Source: Streptomyces taklimakanensis (GTDB lineage Bacteria; Actinomycetota; Actinomycetes; Streptomycetales; Streptomycetaceae). From it: a stretch of DNA of 64,000 bases. Under the pieces are notes generated by a model. That model was not told the DNA's origin and did no database searches. It worked only from the letters and a program-made list of their open reading frames with translations. This document shows, piece by piece, positions 19,567 through 28,207 of the stretch. Where the stretch lies: assembly GCF_009709575.1 (NCBI RefSeq), contig NZ_WIXO01000001.1, positions 5,396,001-5,460,000 on the forward strand, written 5' to 3'. Made by a program: the position numbers and the translations under genes. Each line of letters starts with the position of its first letter. The first letter of the stretch is position 1.

Positions 19567-21374
19567 ACGCACCGGTGCACGTCGTCGCCACCGCCGGACA
19601 CGTCGACCACGGCAAGTCCGCCCTCGTCCGCGCCCTCACCGGCATGGAACCCGACCGGTGGGAGGAGGAGCGCCGCCGCGGCCTCACCCTCGACCTGGGC
19701 TTCGTGTGGACCGAGCTGCCCGGCGGCGGGACGGTCGCCTTCGTCGACGTACCGGGCCACGAGAAGCTGGTCGGGAACATGCTCGCCGGTGTCGGCCCCG
19801 TACCCGCCGTGCTGTTGGTGGTCGCCGCCGACCAGGGGTGGCAGCCGCAGTCCGAGGAGCACCTGGCCGTCCTGGACGCCCTGCGGGTGCGGCACGGCGT
19901 GCTCGCCGTCACCCGCGCCGACCTCGCCGAACCGGAACCGGTGCGCCGCGACGCGCTCGCCAGGATCGCGAGGACCTCGCTGGGCGAGGTCGAGTCGGTG
20001 GCCGTCAGCTCCGTCACCAGCGAGGGCCTGGACGAACTGCGCGCCGCCCTGACCCGGCTGACCGCCGCCCTGCCCGAACCGGACCGGGCCGCCGACGTAC
20101 GGCTGTGGGTGGACCGTTCCTTCACCGTGCGCGGCCGCGGCACCGTGGTCACCGGCACGCTCGCCGCGGGCACGATCCGCGCCGGCGACCGCCTCGTCCT
20201 GGCCTCCGACGGCACGGCCGTGCGCGTCCGCGGCCTGCAGTCCCTCAAGAAGGACCGCGAGGAGGTGGGCGCGGTCGCCCGTGTCGCGGTCAACGTCCAC
20301 GGCGCCGCGGCCGACGCCCTCCACCGGGGCGACGCCCTGCTGACCCCGGAACGCCGGCTCACCACCGCCCTGGTGGACGCGCGGCTGCGCGGCGACCCGG
20401 CGGCCGACCTGCCCCGGCACCTCGTCCTGCACGCCGGGTCGGCCGCGGTCCCCGTCACCGTCCGGCCGTTGGGGACCGACACCGCCCGGCTGACGCTCGC
20501 CCGCCCCCTGCCGCTGTGGGTGGGGGACACCGCGCTGCTGCGCGATCCCGGACGGCACCGGATCCCCGCCGGGCTCACCGTGCTCGACGTCCGGCCGCCC
20601 CGGCTGGAACGGCGCGGCGCGGGGAAGGCCCGGGCCCGCGAGCTGGAGACCGTCACCGGCGTCCCGGACGGCGCGGCCGAACTGAGCCGCCGCAAACTGG
20701 TGCGCCGCGCCGACCTGCGGGCCATGGGGGTACCGGTCCCGGCGGAACCCGTCGCCGGGGAGTGGCTCGCCGACCCCGAGCACTGGGCCGAACTGCGGCG
20801 GCGCCTGGTCCGGACGGTCGAGGAGCACGCCGCCCGCCACCCGATGGACCCCGGGCTGCCCGTCGAGGCCGCCCGCCGCGCCCTCGACCTGCCCGAGCGC
20901 TCCCTCGTCCAGGCGCTGGTGGACACCGCCCCCCGGAACGGAGCGCGGGTGCGGCAGCGCGACGGACGGCTCTACGGCGGCGACGCCCGACCGCACCTGC
21001 CGCCCGGAGTGCGGCGGGCGGTCGACACCGTCCGCGCCGAGCTGCGTCGCGCGCCCTTCCGGGCCCCGGAGGCCCACCGGTTGGCCGAACTCGGCCTGAC
21101 CCCCAACGTGATCGCCGCGGCCGTCGCCGCGGGCGCCCTGCTGAAGGTCGGCGACGGCGTCGTGCTGCTGCCCGGCGCCGACACGAGGGCCGCCGCCCTG
21201 TTGGCGCGTCTGGAGCAACCGTTCACCACCAGCGAGGCCCGCCGCGCCCTGGACACCACGCGCAGGGTGGCGATCCCCCTGTTGGAGCACCTGGACGAGC
21301 GCGGGCTGACGGTCCGTCTGGACGGCACCCTGCGCCGCTGCGAGCCGCCGCCCGCCGGAGCGGAAACGCGCTGA
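19563..21374 (+). CDS. selB: Selenocysteine-specific elongation factor
   Basis: 603 aa. The G1 box GHVDHGKS is at residues 12-19, then DVPGHEKLVGNML (G3) and TRADLAE (G4). EF-Tu-like domains 2 and 3 follow, with FTVRGRGTVVTGTL. The C-terminal third has winged-helix repeats, including ERSLVQALVDTA and TSEARRALDTTRRVAIPLLEHLDERGL. These bind the SECIS hairpin so that Sec-tRNA is delivered at UGA. The GTG start overlaps selA. The target hairpin is visible in fdhA at 34391-34409. Confidence 0.96.
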   Translation: MNAPVHVVATAGHVDHGKSALVRALTGMEPDRWEEERRRGLTLDLGFVWTELPGGGTVAFVDVPGHEKLVGNMLAGVGPVPAVLLVVAADQGWQPQSEEHLAVLDALRVRHGVLAVTRADLAEPEPVRRDALARIARTSLGEVESVAVSSVTSEGLDELRAALTRLTAALPEPDRAADVRLWVDRSFTVRGRGTVVTGTLAAGTIRAGDRLVLASDGTAVRVRGLQSLKKDREEVGAVARVAVNVHGAAADALHRGDALLTPERRLTTALVDARLRGDPAADLPRHLVLHAGSAAVPVTVRPLGTDTARLTLARPLPLWVGDTALLRDPGRHRIPAGLTVLDVRPPRLERRGAGKARARELETVTGVPDGAAELSRRKLVRRADLRAMGVPVPAEPVAGEWLADPEHWAELRRRLVRTVEEHAARHPMDPGLPVEAARRALDLPERSLVQALVDTAPRNGARVRQRDGRLYGGDARPHLPPGVRRAVDTVRAELRRAPFRAPEAHRLAELGLTPNVIAAAVAAGALLKVGDGVVLLPGADTRAAALLARLEQPFTTSEARRALDTTRRVAIPLLEHLDERGLTVRLDGTLRRCEPPPAGAETR

Positions 21375-21511
21375 GAGCCGCCGCTGCCGACGCCGCTTCC
21401 GACACCGCCCCGGCATCGACGCCGATCGACCCGAACGGACCACGTGGATGGTGGATCCGGGGGAGACCCTGGAACCTGGACGGGAGATCCGGCCGTCGAG
21501 AGGTGATCCCC

Positions 21512-22066
21512 ATGCCGAAGTCGAACCGCACCGACCTGGGACTGCTCGCCCTGCGGGCGGGTACCGGCGGCGTCCTGTTCGCGCACGGCGCCCAGAAGCT
21601 CTTCGGCTGGTTCGGCGGACACGGGCTGGAGGGCACCCGGAACGCGATGGAGCAGATGGGCTTCCGGCCCGGCAGGGCGAGCGCGCTCGCCTCCGGACTG
21701 GCCGAGGCGGGCGGCGGCGCGCTGTTGGCCCTGGGGCTGGCCACCCCGGCCGCCGGAGCCGCGGTCGCGGGGACCATGGCGGGCGCGGTGTCGGTCCACG
21801 CCCCGGCGGGCTTCTTCGTCACCGAGGGGGGCTACGAGTACCCGGCGTTCCTCGGCTTCGCCGCCGCCTGCCTCGGCGTCACCGGCCCGGGGAGCCACTC
21901 CCTCGACCACGCGCTGGGCCACCGCCTCAACCGCCCCTGGATGACGGCCGCCGCCTTCGCCGCGGCCGCCGCGGCCGCCTCCGTGGTCCTGCGTCGCCGC
22001 GCCGGCACGCTCGGCAACGGACCCGAGCAGGCCGCTCCCCCCGGCGCGGGGACCGTCTCGGGCTGA
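21512..22066 (+). CDS. DoxX-family membrane protein
   Basis: 184 aa, four hydrophobic segments. The family start LGLLALRAGTGGVLFAHGAQKLFGWFGG is followed by EAGGGALLALGLATPAAGA and ending helix AAAFAAAAAAASVVL. The ATG has GAGAGGTGAT upstream. DoxX proteins are small quinone/redox-associated membrane proteins of diverse use; no specific partner is evident. It is the last normal gene before the decayed region. Confidence 0.85.
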   Translation: MPKSNRTDLGLLALRAGTGGVLFAHGAQKLFGWFGGHGLEGTRNAMEQMGFRPGRASALASGLAEAGGGALLALGLATPAAGAAVAGTMAGAVSVHAPAGFFVTEGGYEYPAFLGFAAACLGVTGPGSHSLDHALGHRLNRPWMTAAAFAAAAAAASVVLRRRAGTLGNGPEQAAPPGAGTVSG

Positions 22067-22821
22067 CGCCCGCGACACCCCCGGCACCTCGGTTCGCCCG
22101 GACCCTCGTGGCGCCTCCGGCGCCTCCGACGCCGGTCCGGGGGAATTCCGTCGAGCCGGTGTCGGAGGCATCGGAGGCGCTGGGCGGCGATGCCGCCGAG
22201 AGGGGAACCCCTCCGATGGCGATCCATGTGGCCGGACGCCGCCGGACTCCCGCCTCGCTCGCCAGGGCGTCTCCCGGAGACGCCGACGTCGACCTGTCGA
22301 AGCTCGACGTCACCACGGGGTACGGGGCCGGTGTCGGGGCACCGCAGGGGGCCGGACGGTGGCCGGTTGCTGTCCTACGAGGCGGCTCGTCGCCTCGTCC
22401 ACCTGCCGACCTGCCGATGGGGCCTGGAGAACCGCGTCGCGGAGTCGGTCGAACGGCTCCGGGAGAGGGCCGCGACGACGGATGTGGTGTTCCTCGATCA
22501 CACCACCAACGGGGACGTGGACGACCGGAGCGTTCCGCTCTCCCATGCCGCGCTTCTCCGGCTGTACATCCGGGGAGAGCGGCCGTGTGAGGGTGAGGGG
22601 GTCGGTCCGGCGGTCGGACCAGCGTGAGTCAGCGTGGACCGCTCGCGCTGTTCCCGAGGGGGAACGGGACGCGGGAACGACCGCCCAGGGTTCCCGGCGA
22701 GTGAGTGCGAACGGGGTCATCGGACCGTCCAACACAGAACTGCCGACTTGAATATGCAGACACCCGACCATGATCACGTCAGTGTACGGATGCCGCCACG
22801 GATCGGCCCCCACCCGAGTGG
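22067..22821 (+). other. Non-coding or decayed stretch with one unknown frame fragment
   Basis: No intact gene is supported. On the plus strand about 22340-22627 an open frame (LLSYEAARRLVHLP ... VAESVERLRERAATTDVVFLD) has protein-like composition. It would need a frame change to join a plausible start at 22216 (MAIHVAGRRRTPAS, behind GAGAGGGGA). I cannot assign a family. It may be a broken small gene. Confidence 0.25.
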
Positions 22822-22923
22822 GTGCTACAGCGCCGCCGGGGCATCGGGGACCGCATCCGGACCATGCGCCGCGAGCGCCGCATGTCGCAGGAACGCCTCG
22901 CCGACCTCGTACGCAACGAGTAG
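22822..22923 (+). pseudogene. Truncated XRE-family helix-turn-helix
   Basis: The frame reads IGDRIRTMRRERRMSQERL, then ADLVRNE and a TAG stop. This is the first two helices of a Cro/CI-type DNA-binding domain of the kind that continues for 250 residues in Streptomyces regulators. Nothing resembling the rest follows in any frame, so it is a remnant. Confidence 0.55.
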
Positions 22924-23030
22924 CCTTGCTCGCCCACGAGGGGGACGCAGGCGGACAGGGCACGAAGGGGAACCCGGTGGGGGACGACAGCTCGACCGCC
23001 GAGCGCCCCAGCATCAGACGCCGTGTCCGG

Positions 23031-23290
23031 TCACTGGTTGAGCAGCTCGACCTCGATCGCGAAAGCGCCGAGCCGCTCCTTCTCGGGCGGGTAGATGCTG
23101 CGGATGTTCGCGAGCTGCTGCTCACGCGAGCTCGTCGGGTTCACGTTCGCCGGTCCCTCACCGTCGAGCAGCGACTCGAAGTCGGGGTACTCGGTGACTC
23201 GCTTCACGAGGACGTCGCACGTCTCGTCGGTGCCCTTGATCCGGCCGGACACTCCGAAACTCGCCCCGACTTGGGCCGGCGTCTCCTCCT
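23031..23290 (-). pseudogene. ASCH-domain protein, C-terminal part only
   Basis: The minus-strand frame ends with GTDETCDVLVKRVTEYPDF, then ESLLDGEGPANVNPTSS and SIYPPEKERLGAFAIEVELL, which is the second half of an ASCH (PUA-like, RNA- or nucleotide-binding) domain. Upstream residues in the same open frame (to about 23405) do not look like the ASCH N-terminus. The gene is therefore probably broken there and fused to unrelated sequence near the transposase remnant. Confidence 0.55.
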
Positions 23291-23436
23291 TGTACGCCTC
23301 CGTCGGCAGACACACTTGCGCCGAGCGCTCTCCGGTTGCAAAACCTCCGTTCATACCGCTCATGTCCACGCCACCGCCGTCATCGACCTCCTGTCGAACG
23401 GGCACCCGGACTACTGCCTTTCCTGTGAGAAGCCGA

Positions 23437-23935
23437 CCCCGAACACGTCCCGCTCAACGGCACGCTCGCCGAGTGTGACCGCGTCGGTGACAGCCGGGCC
23501 GACTTCTCCCAGCCCCCTCACCGCCACGGCGTGAACGTGCGGGTTCCGACCGATTTGAGTGGGACGGCTGCTGTGGATCTCACCCGCGTTCCCGACCAGA
23601 GCCGCGACTCCACCACAGCCCGCATCCACCGGATCCGCGAACGCCGGGCATCCCGTCCTCGCCGGCGCGCGGATGTCGGGGCCGGCACGGCACCTGGGTG
23701 ATCGTGCCGGTCAAACGCCTGACCCGCCGGAAACCCACCCCGACCCAGCGCACGGTGAACCGGACCCTTTCGGTGGCGCGAGTACCGGTCGAACGGAGCG
23801 TCGCGAATCTGAAGCCCTGACGGGCCCTCGCCGGGACCGGTGCAGCCCGAGCCGTCTGTCGTTAATCCCGGCTGCCGTCCTCGTCCTGGAGCGGCAACTC
23901 TGGAAAGGAGCACAGGACGGTCCCGGCGTCGGGCG
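23437..23935 (+). mobile_element. Degenerate IS5-family (DDE_Tnp_4-type) transposase remnant
   Basis: Pieces of one transposase are readable in successive plus-strand frames. First comes VPLNGTLAECDRVGDSRADF and HRHGVNVRVPTD (about 23443-23640), then TPTQRTVNRTLSVARVPVE ending SVANLKP-stop (to 23820), and finally LIPAAVLVLERQLW (about 23865-23910). These match the order of the actinomycete IS5-group catalytic domain. Several frameshifts and stops make it inactive. Terminal inverted repeats were not found. Confidence 0.65.
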
Positions 23936-24252
23936 GGCGGAACCGCGCAGGGGCGCAACTCGGCCATGAGCGTCGGTGTCGTAGTTCGGTGCGTGGCTTG
24001 TGGGAGGAGAACAGGCATCACTTTCGGTCAAGCCCGTCCCTGGATGAACTCGAAGTGAATGCGCATGCCGAGGGGGCAGACCTGGTGGTGGTCTTCTCCG
24101 TCCCTTTCCGGCTTCCGGGAGGAGGAAACCGGAAGGGCCGATTCCTTCTATGGCTCGAAAATAGCGTGTGCGCTCGGCGCCGCCGGAGACACGCCTCCTG
24201 TGGAAAAAACCACGCAAGGCTTTGACTCCCGACCGGCAGGGGTGGGCCCAAA
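23936..24252. other. Intergenic leader of the methyltransferase cassette
   Basis: No gene is supported. Composition is visibly less GC-rich than the chromosome average (for example GGAAAAAACCACGC). It presumably carries the promoter of the methyltransferase operon; no consensus promoter was recognised. Confidence 0.35.
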
Positions 24253-25284
24253 TTGACTGGAACAACGGGAAAAGTCTATGTCGCGGCCCGAGATCACTAT
24301 TCATCGGCGTCGCGTAGGGACCCGGTGAAGGTCTTATGGGAGGAACCCGTCACGGCGGGGATCATCTCGGAATCCTTCAGGTACACCGGCGGGCGCTCGG
24401 ATCTCAGAGTGGTGGACATCGGCTGTGGTGCGGCCGAGGGGCTCCGCCTGATGCTCCCGCTCGTGCAGGCATCGTCGCGCACGCTCCACTACACCGGGAT
24501 CGACCTTGACGTGGGTCTGCTCGGACTCGCCAGGGAACAGTTCGCCGACCGTCCCGGCACGTCGTTCGTCGAGGGCGACATGCGATACGATCTGCCGGAG
24601 GAACCCGCTGACGTGTATTTCTCCTGCGGTGTCCCGTACTCGCACTTGGCGCCCGACGAACTGACGCGCACCCTCGCGAACATTTTCCGTACCATCAGGC
24701 GCAATCGGAGTCGCTCGTCCGTGGTCGTCGATGTCCTGGGCAGGTACTCCCTGGAGTGGGAACCTCACTGGGAGAGCGCGCACCGCGACTACCACATGAG
24801 CTTCTTCAACAGCAAGAAGCCGAGTTCGGCTACGCCTATGTCCTTCTGGGATTCTCAAGCTCTCCTGGCGTGTATCGGAGAGGCTGTACAACAGGCTGGA
24901 AGCACCTTTGAGAGGGTGACATTCCACGACCGGTCGATCATGGTCGGCCGCCACACCAGCACACGCCAGTACAACCCCACTCTCTCTCCCTACCGCGACC
25001 TGATCAACCGCCTCGAGGCGGGTGACGGGGCCATCGCGGCCCGCGACCTCATGTTCCCTTCCCCCGTGCGTCAGGCACCCTGGCCGATCTCTTCCTTTCA
25101 CCACCGATTCGCCGCCCAGTGGGATGGCGAGATCGCTCGGAGGTACTCCGGGCGACAGTACCTTTCGGCTGCCGGAGCCCGCTCGCTGGCCCGCGGATTG
25201 CGTGCCATCGAGCACAGGATCTCGCCCGGGCTGGGCGTCGGCCACTCGCTGACCGCTGTCATCGGCCTGGACCACTCCGTCTGA
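24253..25284 (+). CDS. Class I SAM-dependent methyltransferase
   Basis: 343 aa. Motif I is VVDIGCGAAEG (53-63), then LHYTGIDLDVGLLGLA for the SAM ribose-binding acidic residue, and EGDMRYDLP. The C-terminal 150 residues (PMSFWDSQALLACIGEA onward) are an extension without a family I recognise. The start is the TTG at 24253, because the frame is closed by a TGA at 24223 and no ATG or GTG lies between. A GGGGTGG site precedes it. Leu28 is encoded by TTA (24334-24336), which in Streptomyces needs the bldA tRNA. It leads a three-gene plus-strand operon with the oxygenase and EamA genes. Confidence 0.8.
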   Translation: MTGTTGKVYVAARDHYSSASRRDPVKVLWEEPVTAGIISESFRYTGGRSDLRVVDIGCGAAEGLRLMLPLVQASSRTLHYTGIDLDVGLLGLAREQFADRPGTSFVEGDMRYDLPEEPADVYFSCGVPYSHLAPDELTRTLANIFRTIRRNRSRSSVVVDVLGRYSLEWEPHWESAHRDYHMSFFNSKKPSSATPMSFWDSQALLACIGEAVQQAGSTFERVTFHDRSIMVGRHTSTRQYNPTLSPYRDLINRLEAGDGAIAARDLMFPSPVRQAPWPISSFHHRFAAQWDGEIARRYSGRQYLSAAGARSLARGLRAIEHRISPGLGVGHSLTAVIGLDHSV

Positions 25285-25305
25285 CCCCCTCATCGAAGGA
25301 GCACA

Positions 25306-26061
25306 ATGCGCACTGAATTCTCCATCGACCGGTCAACGCTGCTGGGCAAGGACGAACACTGGAAGATCAGCGACCTGGGCGTCATGCAACTGCAGCATGA
25401 CTACCCCTCCGACCTCCTGAAGACGATCAGGGACAAGGCACTCGCGATCAAGGAGGAACAGAGCGCCAACGTGCACCTCAACCTGCGTTTCATTCGGAAC
25501 GCTCAGAAATTCATCCCCGAAATCAAGGAGCTTGTGCACTGGCCTGGGCGCATCGAGAGCCTCAGCGAGTTGGCCGGCACCGAGTTGGAGCCGTACCCCC
25601 ACAGTGTGATCAGCACCGCACTCACCTTCATGGGCCCCGAAGACGGAACCGTCGACTGGCACGGGGACGGTCCTCCGGTAACCGAGCTGGTGGCGCTTGA
25701 GGTGGACGATGCGGTAGGCGGACGACTGGAAATCTTCCAAGGCGACTTCGACGCCGCGATGGCTGCCGTCCAGAAAGGTCACGTCCTTCCGTCCGATCGG
25801 ATGATCCATCTGCAACACAAGGTCGGCAGCAGCATGTTCGGCCAGCTCATGCGCGTCGCGCATCGTACGGAGCCGATGACCCGGGGGACGCGAATCACCC
25901 TGACCATGAACCTCCGCTCGGTCGCCCACCCCTACATCGAAAACAATCCCATGTACTACCTGGCGGCGGACAATCCCGATTTCGAGTGGGTAGACGAGTA
26001 CGTCGCCGACGTCCGCGAACGTCAACTGCCGGCCTACCTCGCCGCGCGGAAGGCCGCGTGA
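25306..26061 (+). CDS. 2-oxoglutarate/Fe(II)-dependent oxygenase-like protein
   Basis: 251 aa, AAGGAG eight bases before the ATG. A facial triad can be read: DWHGDG gives His119 and Asp121, MRVAHRTEP gives the distal His186, and TRGTRITLTMNL gives Arg196 for 2-oxoglutarate. An Asp in the HxD position argues for hydroxylation rather than halogenation (halogenases have Gly or Ala there). GGRLEIFQGDF fits the jelly-roll strand after the first His. The substrate is unknown. Its stop overlaps the start of the exporter gene. The family call is from motif spacing and not from clear overall similarity. Confidence 0.68.
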   Translation: MRTEFSIDRSTLLGKDEHWKISDLGVMQLQHDYPSDLLKTIRDKALAIKEEQSANVHLNLRFIRNAQKFIPEIKELVHWPGRIESLSELAGTELEPYPHSVISTALTFMGPEDGTVDWHGDGPPVTELVALEVDDAVGGRLEIFQGDFDAAMAAVQKGHVLPSDRMIHLQHKVGSSMFGQLMRVAHRTEPMTRGTRITLTMNLRSVAHPYIENNPMYYLAADNPDFEWVDEYVADVRERQLPAYLAARKAA

Positions 26062-27044
26062 ACCAGTCCGCCCACGGGGTCCGGCCGGGCACTCCAGCCA
26101 GGCCGGGCCCCGGCGCATCACGACCCGATCCCCGCCGTGCGGGCGCCGCCTTCGCACTCGGCGGGATCGCCTTCTGGTCCACCAACGCGCTCGCCGGCTC
26201 CTCCGCCCTCGCCACCCTGGACCTGGGCATCGTGCTTTTCCTTCAGTTCGCCTCCGGCACCCTTGCCCTCGGGGTGGTGGAGACAGTCGTCCGGACGCGC
26301 TCCCGGCGGCGGCCGCCCTCCGCGGGCAGCACCCCCCTGCGACAGACACCTACGCGCGGGGACTGGCGAACTGCCATCTGGGTCGGAACTCTTGGCTTCG
26401 GCGGCACCATGACGTTCCAATACGTCGGCTTCGCCTACGCGCCTGTCGTGGAATCGAACATCATCGCCTACGGATGGCCCATGTTCGCCGCTGTCTGGCT
26501 CGCGGTGACCGTTCGAAACAAGAGCACCGCCGCGAGCCTGGTGTTCGCCTTCGTCGGCTTCACCGGCGTGGCCATGATGACTCTGGTGCAAGGTGGCCAC
26601 TCCGCCTCCGGCAGCCCCCTGGGATACGTCAGCGCCTTGCTGTCCGCCCTCTTCATGGCGTTCTACACGCTGGGGGTCGGCCGCACTCGTGTACCGGCCC
26701 GGCGCGTCATGATCATCGGCGGGACCGTTGCCTGCTGCTCCTCTCTCGTCATCGCGCTGGCCACCGGCGCGGACTGGACTCCCACCACGGCCTGGTGGGC
26801 CATGATCTACGTCGGTGTCGGGCCCTGTGCCGCCGGATACCTGCTGTGGAGCGTGGGGATGACCCGCAGTCACGGCCGCCTCGCCCCTTTGGGCTACGCC
26901 ACCCCCCTTCTGTCCACCTGCGTCCTGCTTCTGGACGGACGCACCTTCGGCGGCACCATCGCCGCCGCCGGGGCGGCATGCGTGCTGCTGTGCACCGTCG
27001 GGGTGCTGGTCGTCGACGGCAGATCGGCGAGCAGCCGGCTCTGA
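26058..27044 (+). CDS. EamA/DMT-family transporter of the cassette
   Basis: 328 aa, about ten membrane helices in two EamA repeats (GGIAFWSTNALAGSSAL ... and ... SALLSALFMAFYTLGVGRTR). A basic Pro-rich N-terminus precedes the first helix. The GTG start overlaps the oxygenase stop by four bases, which couples them. EamA proteins export amino acids and small metabolites. The coupling with an oxygenase and a methyltransferase suggests it exports the product made here (inference). Confidence 0.86.
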   Translation: MNQSAHGVRPGTPARPGPGASRPDPRRAGAAFALGGIAFWSTNALAGSSALATLDLGIVLFLQFASGTLALGVVETVVRTRSRRRPPSAGSTPLRQTPTRGDWRTAIWVGTLGFGGTMTFQYVGFAYAPVVESNIIAYGWPMFAAVWLAVTVRNKSTAASLVFAFVGFTGVAMMTLVQGGHSASGSPLGYVSALLSALFMAFYTLGVGRTRVPARRVMIIGGTVACCSSLVIALATGADWTPTTAWWAMIYVGVGPCAAGYLLWSVGMTRSHGRLAPLGYATPLLSTCVLLLDGRTFGGTIAAAGAACVLLCTVGVLVVDGRSASSRL

Positions 27045-27057
27045 CCACGAACGCCGT

Positions 27058-27099
27058 GTCTCCGCCGGAACCGGCCCGCAGGCCCGACCCGGCGGAGAC
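27058..27099. terminator. Bidirectional terminator between EamA and HAD genes
   Basis: GTCTCCGCCGG (27058-27068) and CCGGCGGAGAC (27089-27099) are perfect 11-base arms around a 20-base loop, lying exactly between the two convergent stops. Confidence 0.55.
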
Positions 27100-27101
27100 G
27101 G

Positions 27102-27785
27102 CTACCATGCCGGAGAGGTGTCGGTGATCCAGGCATGGACCTCACTCACCCGGAAATCCGCGTGCTCCACTGCCAGGATCCGGCCCGCACGCCGCTCCGC
27201 TTCCCACGGCCGGGCGGCGGCGGCCGTCACCGCCACACATCGCATGCCCGCGCGCAGTCCCGCCTCGACCCCCACCGCCGAGTCCTCCACCACGACACAC
27301 CGTTCGGTCCGGGCCCCCAACCTCCGACACGCTTCCAGGAACACAGCCGGATCGGGCTTTCCACGCCCGACCTCCTCCGCGGATACGAACACCGCGCACA
27401 CCTCGTCCAGTCCGCTCGCAGCCAGGACCGTCCGGACAACCTCGCGTGAGGACCCGGAGGCGACAGCCACGGCAACGCCCGCCCTGTGCAGCCGGCGCGC
27501 CAGGTCTGCCGTGGCGGGGAACACCTTCACCGCCTGCCGCACGTACTCCAGGTACAACCGGTTGCTGTGCCGCAGCAGGTGATCGGCCGAAACGTTCAGA
27601 CTGTACGCAACCCGCACACGCTCCCACATCTCCCGACTGCCGACCCCGATGAACGCGGCGTGCTCCTCCCACGTGAACGACATCCCCCCGAAATGCGCCA
27701 GGGTGTCGCGCTCGGCCTCGAAGTACGCCGGACCGCTGTCCACCAGAGTGCCGTCCAGGTCGAACAGGACCGCAGAGCCGGTCAC
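27102..27785 (-). CDS. HAD-IA hydrolase, beta-phosphoglucomutase-like
   Basis: 227 aa. Motif I is LFDLDGTLVDSG (nucleophile Asp9, acid Asp11), motif II VASGSSREVV, motif III GRGKPDPAVF and motif IV VVEDSAVGVEAG. The helical cap (about 17-85) is of the C1 type, as in phosphoglycolate phosphatase and beta-phosphoglucomutase. The GTG start has GGGAG five bases upstream and overlaps the stop of the preceding gene. It probably removes a phosphate from a small metabolite. It is convergent with the methyltransferase operon, so a shared pathway is possible but unproven. Confidence 0.87.
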   Translation of the reverse strand: MTGSAVLFDLDGTLVDSGPAYFEAERDTLAHFGGMSFTWEEHAAFIGVGSREMWERVRVAYSLNVSADHLLRHSNRLYLEYVRQAVKVFPATADLARRLHRAGVAVAVASGSSREVVRTVLAASGLDEVCAVFVSAEEVGRGKPDPAVFLEACRRLGARTERCVVVEDSAVGVEAGLRAGMRCVAVTAAAARPWEAERRAGRILAVEHADFRVSEVHAWITDTSPAW

Positions 27786-28207
27786 GGCGCTCCCACCACG
27801 ACCGCGGCGATCTCCCGAGACGTCTCGTGGCTCCGCCGCCCGGGGCCGGTGTCAGGTACCACCGCATAGCGTTGCCCACAGACGGCGTGGACCCGTTCGA
27901 CGATGTCCGTCGGTGCCCCGTCCCCCTCGTTCGGATCGTGCCCGGCGAAGCGCTGCTCCTCAGCCGGCCGGTCAGTGACCACGCGGTGTTCGCGGTGATC
28001 CAGGCGGGCGGGGAACGACCGGGGAAACGCCCGTGCCGGCCCGCTGTCGCCCACCACGGCGACAGCGGCGTCCACCGCTGTGGAGACGGACAGGTCGCGG
28101 GTGTTCTGCCGCAACACCCCGCTGAGTGGGCCTTCCTCCACCGCCTTCTCGCCCGACTTCCCCCGCCACCGCAATGGCTTCTCCCTGTCGTGCTGCTCTG
28201 CGCTCAT
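27782..28207 (-). CDS. Hypothetical protein upstream of the HAD gene
   Basis: 141 aa, unrecognised. The ATG at 28207 has AGAGGGGG seven bases upstream, and the stop overlaps the HAD start by four bases (GTGA). Both are good evidence that the frame is real. The protein is polar, with Arg/Asp/Glu-rich stretches, SVSTAVDAAVAVVGDSGPAR in the middle, and a C-terminal half (PTDIVERVHAVCGQRYAVV) that looks folded. No membrane segment. It could also be the remnant of a larger enzyme. Confidence 0.45.
   Translation of the reverse strand: MSAEQHDREKPLRWRGKSGEKAVEEGPLSGVLRQNTRDLSVSTAVDAAVAVVGDSGPARAFPRSFPARLDHREHRVVTDRPAEEQRFAGHDPNEGDGAPTDIVERVHAVCGQRYAVVPDTGPGRRSHETSREIAAVVVGAP

Noticed and set aside
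22310..23125. 271-residue minus-strand open frame in the decayed region
   Set aside because: Its sequence is low-complexity Ser/Arg/Pro, and it is antisense to the XRE fragment.
24253..26061. The oxygenase as a BesD-type amino-acid halogenase
   Set aside because: The first metal-binding motif is HGD, with the carboxylate that hydroxylases keep and halogenases replace by Gly or Ala.
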